Assembly (NCBI GenBank): GCA_035626475.1
Contig: DASPNP010000004.1
Coordinates: forward strand, 1-6,463
DNA length: 6,463 bases
Reading direction: 5' to 3'
Origin: DASPKT01 sp035626475
Lineage (GTDB): Bacteria; Pseudomonadota; Alphaproteobacteria; Azospirillales; Azospirillaceae
Part shown: piece by piece, positions 1-5,254 of the stretch
Position numbering within the stretch: the stretch's first letter is position 1
How the letters are laid out: each line of letters begins with the position of its first letter
Notes under the pieces: model-generated
Database searches by the model: none
Seen by the model: the letters and a program-made list of their open reading frames with translations, nothing else
What the model was told of the DNA's origin: nothing
Position numbers and translations under genes: made by a program

Positions 1-1589
1 GACAGCGCCGGCATCTCGCCGCGCGAGGAGCCGCGGGACGAGGAGGAGCGGCCGGACTTGCGCAGGTCGGAGGTGCGCTCCTTGCGCAGCCGCACCGTCT
101 CCTCGCCCTTCAGCACCGGACGCGCCTGGTCGGTCAGGATCAGCCCGCCATGGCCCTCCGGGTCGGCCGTCAGGTAGCCGAAGGCGACCAGCTGGCGGAA
201 GACGCCGGACCACTCGCCCTTGGACAGGTCGCTGCCCACGCCGAAGGTCTTCAGCTTGTCATGGTGGAACTTGGTCACCTTTTCTGTGGCGAGGCCGCGC
301 AGCACGTCGACCAGGTGCCCGACGCCGAAGCGCTGGCCGGTGCGGTAGACGGCCGACAGCGCCTTCTGCGCCGGCAGCGTTCCGTCATAGGTCTCCACCG
401 GCTCGAAGCAGGTGTCGCAATTGCCGCAGGGGGCGTGCCCCTCCTCGCCGAAATAGGTCAGCAGCACCTGGCGGCGGCAGCGCGGCGTCTCGCAGAAGCC
501 CAGCAGCGCGTCGAGCTTCTGCCGCTCGGTGCGCTTGTAGGTGGCCGAGGCCTCGGACTGGTCCATCATCTGGCGCAGCTGCACCACGTCGGCCATGCCG
601 TAGAACAGGATGGCATCGGCCGGCAGCCCGTCGCGCCCGGCGCGGCCGGTCTCCTGATAGTAGGCCTCCAGCGAGCGCGGCACGTCGAGATGCGCCACGA
701 AGCGGACATTGGGCTTGTCGATGCCCATCCCGAAGGCGATGGTCGCCACCATCACCACGCCCTCGCCCTTGATGAAGCGGTCCTGGTTGCCCTGGCGCAC
801 CTCGACCGGCAGGCCGGCATGGTAGGGCAGGGCGTCCAGCCCCTGCTCGGCCAGCCAGTTCGCCACGTCCTCCACCTTCGCCCGGCTCATGCAGTAGACG
901 ATGCCGGCGTCCTCGGGATGGTGCCGGCGGATGAATTCCAGCAGCTGCTTGCGCTCGCTGTCCTTCGGCACGATGCGGTAGGTGATGTTCGGCCGGTCGA
1001 AGCTGGAGACGAACTGCCGCGCTTCCGAAAGGGCCAGCCGGCTGACCATGTCGGCGCGGGTCTGGGCGTCGGCCGTGGCGGTCAGGGCGATGCGCGGCAC
1101 CAGCGGGAAGCGCTCGTGCAGGATCGAGAGCTGGAGATATTCCGGCCTGAAGTCGTGGCCCCACTGGCTGACGCAGTGCGCCTCGTCGATGGCGATCAGC
1201 GACAGGCGCGAGCGCTCCAGCAGTTCGAGGAAGCGGGGGGTGACCAGCCGCTCCGGCGCGACGTAGAGCAGGTCCAGCTCGCCGCGCTCGCAGGCCCGCT
1301 CCACCTCCTGCGCCTCGCGCCATTCCAGGCTGGAGTTGAGGTAGGCGGCCTTCACCCCGACCTGGCGCAGCGCGTCCACCTGGTCGCGCATCAAGGCGAT
1401 CAGCGGCGAGACGACGATGGCGACGCCGGGCCGGGCCAGCGCCGGGATCTGGTAGCACAGCGACTTGCCGCCGCCGGTCGGCATCAGCACCAGCGCGTCG
1501 CCGCCGCGGATGACGTGCTCGACGATCTCCTGCTGCTGGCCGCGGAAGGCCGAGTAGCCGAAGACGTTCTTCAATATGTCGAGCGCCAT
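1..1589 (-). CDS. recQ: ATP-dependent DNA helicase RecQ (3' end beyond the window)
   Basis: RecQ is a 3'-5' superfamily 2 helicase that unwinds forks, gaps and recombination intermediates in the cytoplasm. The 529 visible residues give the family order. Walker A MPTGGGKS is at 36-43 with Lys42, the DEAH box at 135-138, the aromatic-rich loop SQWGHDFRP at 141-149, TATA near 170, and motif VI QETGRAGRDG at 312-321. A four-cysteine zinc site lies at 371, 388, 391 and 394, with the same spacing as in E. coli RecQ. A winged-helix region follows to about 495, then a Ser/Arg-rich linker at about 511-525. The usual length is about 600 residues, so the missing part should be the HRDC domain and stop. 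I chose the ATG at 1589. An in-frame ATG at 1613 would add eight residues with rare-looking codons (AGG, CCT). Neither has a good ribosome binding site. It is divergent from the next gene. Identity is near certain; the start is not. Confidence 0.97.
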   Translation of the reverse strand, partial: MALDILKNVFGYSAFRGQQQEIVEHVIRGGDALVLMPTGGGKSLCYQIPALARPGVAIVVSPLIALMRDQVDALRQVGVKAAYLNSSLEWREAQEVERACERGELDLLYVAPERLVTPRFLELLERSRLSLIAIDEAHCVSQWGHDFRPEYLQLSILHERFPLVPRIALTATADAQTRADMVSRLALSEARQFVSSFDRPNITYRIVPKDSERKQLLEFIRRHHPEDAGIVYCMSRAKVEDVANWLAEQGLDALPYHAGLPVEVRQGNQDRFIKGEGVVMVATIAFGMGIDKPNVRFVAHLDVPRSLEAYYQETGRAGRDGLPADAILFYGMADVVQLRQMMDQSEASATYKRTERQKLDALLGFCETPRCRRQVLLTYFGEEGHAPCGNCDTCFEPVETYDGTLPAQKALSAVYRTGQRFGVGHLVDVLRGLATEKVTKFHHDKLKTFGVGSDLSKGEWSGVFRQLVAFGYLTADPEGHGGLILTDQARPVLKGEETVRLRKERTSDLRKSGRSSSSRGSSRGEMPAL

Positions 1590-1798
1590 GGGAGGGGGCC
1601 TGACGTCGGGCATGCCGTGAGTACGCTAATCCTTGTGATGGCCGGTGGGGGACCAGCCCAAGATGTATGAACCTCTATCTATGGCGGCCCGGCCTCCGGG
1701 TCCAGCGCAAAGGCCCCGCCGCAGCCCTTCGCCGCAACTTTGACCCGGCCTCCGGCGTTGTCGGCATGACCCATTCGAGCGACCTACGGAGTGGCACC
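1590..1798. other. Divergent intergenic region between recQ and the unnamed stress-type gene
   Basis: About 210 bases separate the two divergent starts, and I see no protein gene here. It holds a local AT-richer patch around 1665-1685, a 12-base direct repeat CCCGGCCTCCGG at 1688-1699 and 1745-1756, and the EcfG-like promoter described separately. I could not find a convincing promoter for recQ on the minus strand. Confidence 0.6.
1734..1759 (+). promoter_or_regulatory. Possible EcfG-type (general stress sigma) promoter
   Basis: GCAAC at 1734-1738 is followed after 17 bases by CGTT at 1756-1759. The alphaproteobacterial EcfG consensus is GGAAC, 16-17 bases, CGTT, so this has one mismatch in the -35 element. 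Transcription would begin near 1766-1768, about 20 bases before the ribosome binding site GGAG at 1788-1791. The position and the stress-type product fit. The motif is short, so this is a moderate call. Confidence 0.45.
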
Positions 1799-2521
1799 AT
1801 GGCGGAGAAGCCTTTCGACAACCGGCCGGCGGGCGAGCAGCAGGGCGTGGCCGGCGGCACCTTCAAGTCCGGCCCCGGCGGCACCCTGATCCCGGACAAC
1901 GAGGCGGCGGGCGGCGGCAGCCCCGTGCCGCCGGGCGGCTACACCGCCGGCCCCGTGGCGGCCGGCACCACCGGCGAGGTCCGCGAGGCCGTCGCCGTCT
2001 TCGACAGCAAGGAGGCGCTGCAGGCCGCCATCGACGATTTGACCATGAACGGCTTCGGCCAGCACGAGCTGAGCCTGATGGCCGGCGACGACGCGGTGCG
2101 CGACCGGCTCGGCAACGTCTCACTCGGGACCCACGACGCCAAGCACGACCCGTCGGTGCCGCGCACCAACATCGTCTCGCCCGAGGAGATCGGCAACGCG
2201 CAGGGCGCCGCCATGGCCGTCCCCGCCTATATCGGCGCCATCGTCGCCACCGGCGCCATCGTGGCGACCGGCGGCACGGCCCTGGCGGCGGTCGCGGGCG
2301 CGGCGGCGGCGGGGGCCGGCGGCGGGGGCCTGGGTGCGCTGATCTCGCGCTGGATCGGCAACCATCACGAGTCGTACCTGCAGGACCATCTGCAGCGCGG
2401 CGGCATCCTGCTCTGGGTCAATATCCGCGACGCCGAGCGCGAGCAGCTGGCGCGCTCCATCCTCGGCCGCCACAGCTCCCACCCGATCGAGGTGCACACG
2501 ATACCCCAGGCCGCCGTCTGA
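1799..2521 (+). CDS. Conserved hypothetical membrane-associated protein, general-stress-protein-like
   Basis: I do not know a gene name for this 240-residue protein. Residues 1-60 are Gly/Pro/Ala-rich and probably disordered. Residues 61-95 look like a strand-helix-strand unit (REAVAVFDSKEALQAAIDDL onward to LSLMA). A polar linker follows, then a Gly/Ala-rich hydrophobic stretch at about 136-182 that could form one or two membrane helices of glycine-zipper type. Residues 190-236 form a second strand-helix-strand unit containing GGILLWV at 201-207. The first unit resembles the N-terminal motif of YflT/GSP17M-type stress proteins and DUF1269-like proteins; that is family inference, not proof. 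The ATG at 1799 has GGAG at 1788-1791, seven bases upstream. The frame opens earlier, at 1667, but that extension lacks such a site and would cover the likely promoter. A GC hairpin follows the stop. It appears monocistronic. The gene is secure; its function is unknown. Confidence 0.85.
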   Translation: MAEKPFDNRPAGEQQGVAGGTFKSGPGGTLIPDNEAAGGGSPVPPGGYTAGPVAAGTTGEVREAVAVFDSKEALQAAIDDLTMNGFGQHELSLMAGDDAVRDRLGNVSLGTHDAKHDPSVPRTNIVSPEEIGNAQGAAMAVPAYIGAIVATGAIVATGGTALAAVAGAAAAGAGGGGLGALISRWIGNHHESYLQDHLQRGGILLWVNIRDAEREQLARSILGRHSSHPIEVHTIPQAAV

Positions 2522-2530
2522 GGTACGGGG

Positions 2531-2559
2531 CCGGGCGGCGGGGGCCTTCCGCCGCCCGG
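2531..2559 (+). terminator. GC-rich hairpin after the unnamed gene, terminator-like
   Basis: An 11-bp perfect stem, CCGGGCGGCGG with CCGCCGCCCGG, has a 7-base loop and begins 10 bases after the stop. No T-run follows, so it may act as a transcript 3' end or an imperfect intrinsic terminator. Confidence 0.5.
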
Positions 2560-2646
2560 TCGGCCTGCCCTGGCCTGCCTCCCGGTGCGGCATATTGTTG
2601 CTTTAATGACCTAACAAGCGATCATTTTACGGGCAAACCATAGTTT

Positions 2647-2660
2647 GCTGTTGCAACAGC
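2647..2660. promoter_or_regulatory. Perfect 14-base palindrome upstream of phaZ, possible operator
   Basis: GCTGTTGCAACAGC reads the same on both strands. It lies about 185 bases before the phaZ start in the AT-richer control region. PhaR, the regulator of polyhydroxybutyrate genes in several Alphaproteobacteria, binds TGC-rich inverted repeats, so PhaR is one candidate ligand. That assignment is inference; the palindrome itself is certain. Confidence 0.4.
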
Positions 2661-2742
2661 GTTACCACGCCCTACCATTGTCCTACCCCTTTTAGGGTTT
2701 GACATAGTCGGCACCCGCGAACCGCCTAGCACCATCCTCTCA

Positions 2743-2768
2743 GGAACAGCCCCAGGGGCGATGAGGTT
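2743..2768 (+). promoter_or_regulatory. Possible EcfG-type promoter of phaZ
   Basis: An exact GGAAC -35 element at 2743-2747 is followed after 17 bases by GGTT at 2765-2768. The consensus is GGAAC, 16-17 bases, CGTT, so the only difference is the C of the -10 element. Predicted initiation is near 2775, giving a leader of about 70 bases before the GTG start. Confidence 0.5.
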
Positions 2769-2844
2769 TAATTGGCAGTGCAGCATCGGACCCTCCTGGC
2801 GCTGCCGCGGTGCGGAAAGCCGAAACCTTATCCAGAGGACCGTC

Positions 2845-4092
2845 GTGCTTTATCAGCTCTATGATCTGCAGCATGCCGCGCTGACGCCGCTCCGCCTCTT
2901 CGCGGAAGCCACCCAGGCGACCTTCCAGAATCCCTTCGTCCCCGCCTCCTACACCACCGTCGGCCGCGCCGTGGCCGCCGGGGCGGAGATCATCGAGCGG
3001 ACGACCCGCCGCTGGGGCAAGCCCGAGTTCGGCCTGCCCAAGACCGTCATCAACGGCCGCGAGGTCGCGGTCAACGAGCGCATCGCGCTGCGCAAGCCCT
3101 TCGGCAACCTGCTGCATTTCGAGCGCGAGACGCCCCACGCCGACCCCAAGGTCCTGCTGGTGGCGCCGCTGTCCGGCCACTACGCCACGCTGCTGCGCGG
3201 CACGGTGGAGGCGCTGCTGCCGAACCACGACGTCTACATCACCGATTGGATGGACGCGAAGATGGTGCCGCTGGCCCGCGGCAGCTTCGACCTGGACGAC
3301 TACATCGCCTACATCATGGATTTCCTGCACTTCCTGGGGCCGGACACGCACATCATGGCGGTCTGCCAGCCGGCGGTGCCGGTGCTGGCGGCGGTCGCGC
3401 TGATGGCGCAGATGGACGATCCCGACCAGCCGCGCTCCATGACGCTGATGGGCGGCCCGATCGACACCAAGGCGGCGCCGACCCAGGTGACGGAGCTGGC
3501 CACCACCCGCGACATCGAATGGTTCGAGCGCTCGGTCATCACCTCGGTGCCGGTCTACTATCCCGGCGCGCTGCGCCAGGTCTATCCGGGCTTCATCCAG
3601 CTGACCGGCTTCATGTCGATGAACCTGGACCGGCACCTGGACGCGCACGTCAACCTGTTCCAGCACCTGGTCCGTGGCGATGGCGAGAGCGCGGAGTCGC
3701 ACCGCCGCTTCTATGACGAGTACCTGTCGGTGCTGGACCTGCCGGCCGAGTTCTACCTGCAGACCGTCCAGACCGTGTTCCAGGAGCACAGCCTGCCCAA
3801 GGGCACCATGACCTGGCGCGGGCTGAAGGTGGACTGCTCCAAGATCAAGCACACCGCGCTGATGACGGTCGAGGGCGAGCTGGACGACATCTCCGCGCCC
3901 GGCCAGACCATCGCCGCGCACCGCCTCTGCTCCGGCCTCGCCGACGAAAAGAAGGTGAACCTGCTGCAGAAGGGCGTCGGCCATTACGGCATCTTCAACG
4001 GCCGCAAATGGCGCGAGCTGATCATGCCGCAGGTCCGGAGCTTCATCCGCAGCCACGACAAGGGCGCCAAGCGCGGCGCCGCCGTCGCCTGA
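2845..4092 (+). CDS. phaZ: Intracellular polyhydroxyalkanoate (PHB) depolymerase
   Basis: This cytoplasmic enzyme acts at storage granules, cleaving amorphous polyhydroxybutyrate into hydroxybutyrate units so that stored carbon can be used. It has 415 residues, normal for the intracellular PhaZ family (TIGR01849 type), with an alpha/beta-hydrolase fold. The nucleophile is a cysteine in AVCQP (Cys174), as in Ralstonia eutropha PhaZa1, rather than the usual lipase serine. Asp347 (in GELDD; Asp348 is the alternative) and His380 in GVGHYGIF complete the expected triad. The start is GTG at 2845, giving MLYQLYDLQHA, the typical family N-terminus. AGAGGA at 2834-2839 lies five bases upstream. The ATG at 2761 would add 28 residues unlike the family. 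An EcfG-like promoter precedes it and a strong terminator follows, so it looks like a single-gene unit. No pha synthesis genes are in view. Identity is near certain. Confidence 0.97.
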   Translation: MLYQLYDLQHAALTPLRLFAEATQATFQNPFVPASYTTVGRAVAAGAEIIERTTRRWGKPEFGLPKTVINGREVAVNERIALRKPFGNLLHFERETPHADPKVLLVAPLSGHYATLLRGTVEALLPNHDVYITDWMDAKMVPLARGSFDLDDYIAYIMDFLHFLGPDTHIMAVCQPAVPVLAAVALMAQMDDPDQPRSMTLMGGPIDTKAAPTQVTELATTRDIEWFERSVITSVPVYYPGALRQVYPGFIQLTGFMSMNLDRHLDAHVNLFQHLVRGDGESAESHRRFYDEYLSVLDLPAEFYLQTVQTVFQEHSLPKGTMTWRGLKVDCSKIKHTALMTVEGELDDISAPGQTIAAHRLCSGLADEKKVNLLQKGVGHYGIFNGRKWRELIMPQVRSFIRSHDKGAKRGAAVA

Positions 4093-4116
4093 GGTCTGCC
4101 CCTTTCCGGGTGACGC

Positions 4117-4152
4117 GAAGGGCCCCGCCGCAGCGATGCGGCGGGGCCCTTC
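4117..4152 (+). terminator. Strong hairpin terminator after phaZ
   Basis: A perfect 16-bp stem (4117-4132 with 4137-4152) closes on a GCGA tetraloop, a stable GNRA loop, 25 bases after the phaZ stop. Only a short T-run follows (CTTT at 4154-4157), so it is not a textbook intrinsic terminator, but its position and strength support one. Being symmetrical, it could also stop transcripts from the opposite side. Confidence 0.75.
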
Positions 4153-4191
4153 CGCTTTGGGAATAGCCCATCCAGATGAGAGTCGATGGCA

Positions 4192-4225
4192 CTTGACGCC
4201 GTTCCGTAACAGGCGCACCATCAAG
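4192..4225 (+). other. Bulged hairpin, possible start of a structured RNA
   Basis: CTTGA (4192-4196) pairs with TCAAG (4221-4225). CGCC (4197-4200) pairs with GGCG (4212-4215), leaving a 5-base bulge CACCA at 4216-4220. GTT and AAC in the loop can add three pairs. The same bases include TTGACG at 4193-4198 with CACCAT 17 bases on, so this could instead be a weak promoter. Confidence 0.35.
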
Positions 4226-4240
4226 TCATCGGAAGCAGAG

Positions 4241-4270
4241 AGGAGGGTGTGACCACCACATGACCCCACC
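4241..4270 (+). repeat. Foldable direct repeat, copy 1
   Basis: AGGAGGGTGTG and ACATGACCCCACC flank a variable six-base centre. The unit folds as GAGG/CCTC (4240-4243 with 4269-4272), an A-A mismatch, GGG/CCC, a TGAC bulge, then TGTG/CACA around ACCAC. It also looks like a ribosome binding site (AGGAGG at 4241-4246) 13 bases before ATG at 4260, opening a ten-residue frame MTPPHHELRA. Confidence 0.65.
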
Positions 4271-4323
4271 TCACCATGAACTCCGGGCCTGACGCGCAAG
4301 CATCGGGCCGGTCGTCGCCAGCC

Positions 4324-4351
4324 AGGAGGGTGTGTAGAACATGACTCCACC
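4324..4351 (+). repeat. Foldable direct repeat, copy 2
   Basis: AGGAGGGTGTG and ACATGACTCCACC flank a four-base centre TAGA. The sequence matches copy 1 in both arms. The one arm difference (C to T) keeps pairing as a G-U wobble, and the TGAC bulge and A-A mismatch are retained. An ATG at 4341 opens a seven-residue frame MTPPQQT. The unit contains a GANTC site at 4343-4347. Confidence 0.65.
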
Positions 4352-4365
4352 GCAGCAGACCTGAA

Positions 4366-4383
4366 GAACTGCTTCCGCAGTTC
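4366..4383 (+). other. Small perfect hairpin
   Basis: GAACTGC pairs with GCAGTTC around a TTCC loop. It follows the second foldable repeat by 14 bases and may belong to the same structured transcript. Confidence 0.35.
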
Positions 4384-4454
4384 ACAAGATACATAGACGA
4401 TACTGCGCAGGCCTCGTGTCTGCATTCGTCAGGGCCCAAGCGGCCCGCCAACCA

Positions 4455-4492
4455 GAACCCCCGCCCGGCCACAGCGCCGCTGGCGGGGGTTC
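4455..4492. terminator. Large bidirectional hairpin in the convergent gap
   Basis: GAACCCCCGCC (4455-4465) pairs with GGCGGGGGTTC (4482-4492) over 11 bp. CGGC/GCCG (4466-4469 with 4476-4479) extends it across a two-base bulge to a CACAGC loop. No clear T-run is present on the plus strand. It could end a transcript from the left, or folB readthrough on the minus strand. Confidence 0.5.
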
Positions 4493-4499
4493 GTGCGTT

Positions 4500-4759
4500 C
4501 GGGGCATGCGTCCATATCCCTCGCCCCTTGCGGGATAGGGAAAGAGCCCGCGCGAAGCGTGGGAAGGGCGGGGGGGCGTACGCCGCAGGCGAACGTTCTC
4601 GACGCCCGATCACGTTGGACTGTTGAGAAGGCCCAGCTTCGCTGGTCCGCCCCTCATCCCCCCGTTGCTGCGCAACGGGTCCCTCCTTCTCCCGCAAGGG
4701 GAGAAGGATCAGGGGAGAGCGCCTTCCCTCTCCCGTGAGGGGCGGGGAATGCGGGAGCC
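4500..4759. repeat. Mosaic of short intergenic palindromes (REP/RIME-like)
   Basis: Back-to-back palindromes fill this stretch: CCAGC-TTC-GCTGG at 4633-4645, CCCGTTGC-TGC-GCAACGGG at 4661-4679, and CCTTCTCCC-GCAAG-GGGAGAAGG at 4685-4707. A wobble-containing CCCGCGC-GAA-GCGTGGG hairpin lies at about 4547-4563. The blend of cctcatccc with ccttctcccgcaaggggagaa is typical of multi-copy intergenic elements in GC-rich Alphaproteobacteria. Copy number cannot be seen here. Confidence 0.55.
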
Positions 4760-5200
4760 TCACCCCCGGCGGCGGGTGATCTCGATGCCGACCGAGGCGG
4801 CGTCGGGGAAGACGTCCAGCTTCTCGACCTTCACGGTGGCCGCGAGGATGCGGCGGTCATCCAGCAGGCCCTGGGCGATGCGCTCCGCGAGCGTCTCGAT
4901 CAGGTTGACGTGGCCCTCGGCGACGATGCCGCGCACCAGGTTGATGGCGTCCTCATAGGAGACGACGTCGGCGATCTCGTCGCGGCGGTGCGCGCCCCGG
5001 TCCAGCGCCTCGAGGTCCAGGCTGACGCGGATGCGCTGCGGCCCGACCTTCTCATGCGCGTAGATCCCCACCACCGCCTGCAGGTTCAGGTCGCGCACGA
5101 AGACGCGCATGGTCGGCGCGGCGATGACCGTGGCGGTCTGCACCGGGGCCGCTGCGGGGCGCTGGGCGAGGAGTTCCTTCATGGAACCTGCATGTAGCAT
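4760..5200 (-). CDS. folB: Dihydroneopterin aldolase
   Basis: FolB converts 7,8-dihydroneopterin to 6-hydroxymethyl-7,8-dihydropterin plus glycolaldehyde in folate synthesis; it is cytoplasmic and usually octameric. The core begins at about residue 31 (MRVFVRDLNL). The motifs fit the family: GIYAHEK with Glu50, SYEDA with Tyr82, NLIETLAERIA with Glu102, and VEKLDVFPDAASVGIEI with Lys127, matching the Glu/Tyr/Glu/Lys active-site set. At 146 residues it is longer than the usual 120 or so because of an Ala/Pro-rich N-terminal tail. I took the ATG at 5200, with AAAGGG five bases upstream. The ATGs at 5182 and 5110 are alternatives; the last would give a minimal FolB. It lies 54 bases downstream of ccrM on the same strand, so cotranscription is likely. 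No other folate genes are visible. The family is secure, the start is less so. Confidence 0.93.
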   Translation of the reverse strand: MLHAGSMKELLAQRPAAAPVQTATVIAAPTMRVFVRDLNLQAVVGIYAHEKVGPQRIRVSLDLEALDRGAHRRDEIADVVSYEDAINLVRGIVAEGHVNLIETLAERIAQGLLDDRRILAATVKVEKLDVFPDAASVGIEITRRRG

Positions 5201-5253
5201 TCCCGCCCTTTCCGCGCCAGGGCGGCGCGGGTCGGGTCAGGAATGCGGAAAGG
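5198..5253 (-). promoter_or_regulatory. Competing inverted repeats over the folB start
   Basis: CCTTTCCGC at 5207-5215 is complementary to GCGGAAAGG at 5245-5253. CATTCC at 5198-5203 is complementary to GGAATG at 5240-5245. CCGCGCC/GGCGCGG at 5212-5218 and 5224-5230 gives a third, overlapping hairpin. In the minus-strand transcript the first covers the AAAGGG ribosome binding site of folB and the second covers its ATG. They cannot all form at once. The effect on translation or termination is inference. Confidence 0.4.
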
Positions 5254-5254
5254 C

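Larger units (their letters stand above)
2560..2844. other. Regulatory region upstream of phaZ
   Basis: This 285-base gap is clearly richer in A and T than its surroundings, notably 2590-2710. I see no protein gene: the in-frame extension of phaZ back to an ATG at 2761 reads as unlikely protein. The region contains a 14-base palindrome, a TTGACA hexamer at 2699-2704 without a good -10 partner at 16-18 bases, and an EcfG-like promoter, both main signals being listed separately. Confidence 0.6.
4153..4759. other. Gene-free convergent gap between phaZ and folB
   Basis: About 600 bases without a credible protein gene lie between the two converging genes. The left part (to about 4440) is less GC-rich and holds several hairpins and a tandem repeat. 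The right part (about 4500-4759) is packed with short GC palindromes of intergenic-repeat type. The long minus-strand frame across it looks like an accidental translation of those repeats. Confidence 0.7.

Noticed and set aside
385..1458. 357-residue minus-strand open frame
   Set aside because: It is another frame of the recQ strand. Its Pro/Gly/Arg/Ala-rich composition is typical of an out-of-frame translation of a GC-rich gene.
150..1670. 506-residue plus-strand open frame
   Set aside because: It lies antisense to recQ, whose helicase motifs are unmistakable. The frame stays open because of GC-rich codon structure, and its Gln/His/Arg/Leu-rich translation has no recognisable domain.
1667..1798. 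N-terminal extension of the unnamed gene from ATG 1667
   Set aside because: The extension is basic and unlike the rest, has no good ribosome binding site, and would place the EcfG-like promoter inside the gene. ATG 1799 has GGAG seven bases upstream.
2699..2727. TTGACA as a housekeeping -35 box for phaZ
   Set aside because: No acceptable -10 hexamer lies 16-18 bases downstream; the closest, CTAGCA, is about 21 away. It was not called as a promoter.
2761..2844. N-terminal extension of phaZ from ATG 2761
   Set aside because: The family begins with MLYQLY, encoded from GTG 2845 behind AGAGGA. The extra 28 residues are Arg/Cys/Trp-rich and unlike PhaZ.
4221..4250. Resemblance to the GGAAGCAG motif of SRP (4.5S) RNA
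   Set aside because: Only CGGAAGCAG is shared. The characteristic GUCAGGUCCGGAAGGAAGCAGCC context and the long hairpin around it are absent.
2740..4425. 561-residue minus-strand open frame opposite phaZ
   Set aside because: Antisense to a clear phaZ, and it runs through the phaZ terminator hairpin. Its His/Gln/Val/Arg-rich translation shows no domain.
4221..4763. 180-residue minus-strand open frame in the convergent gap
   Set aside because: Its translation (PPLTGEGRR, LPLREKEG, LSLSRKGRG) is what palindromic intergenic repeats give when read as protein, and it has no domain or ribosome binding site I could support.
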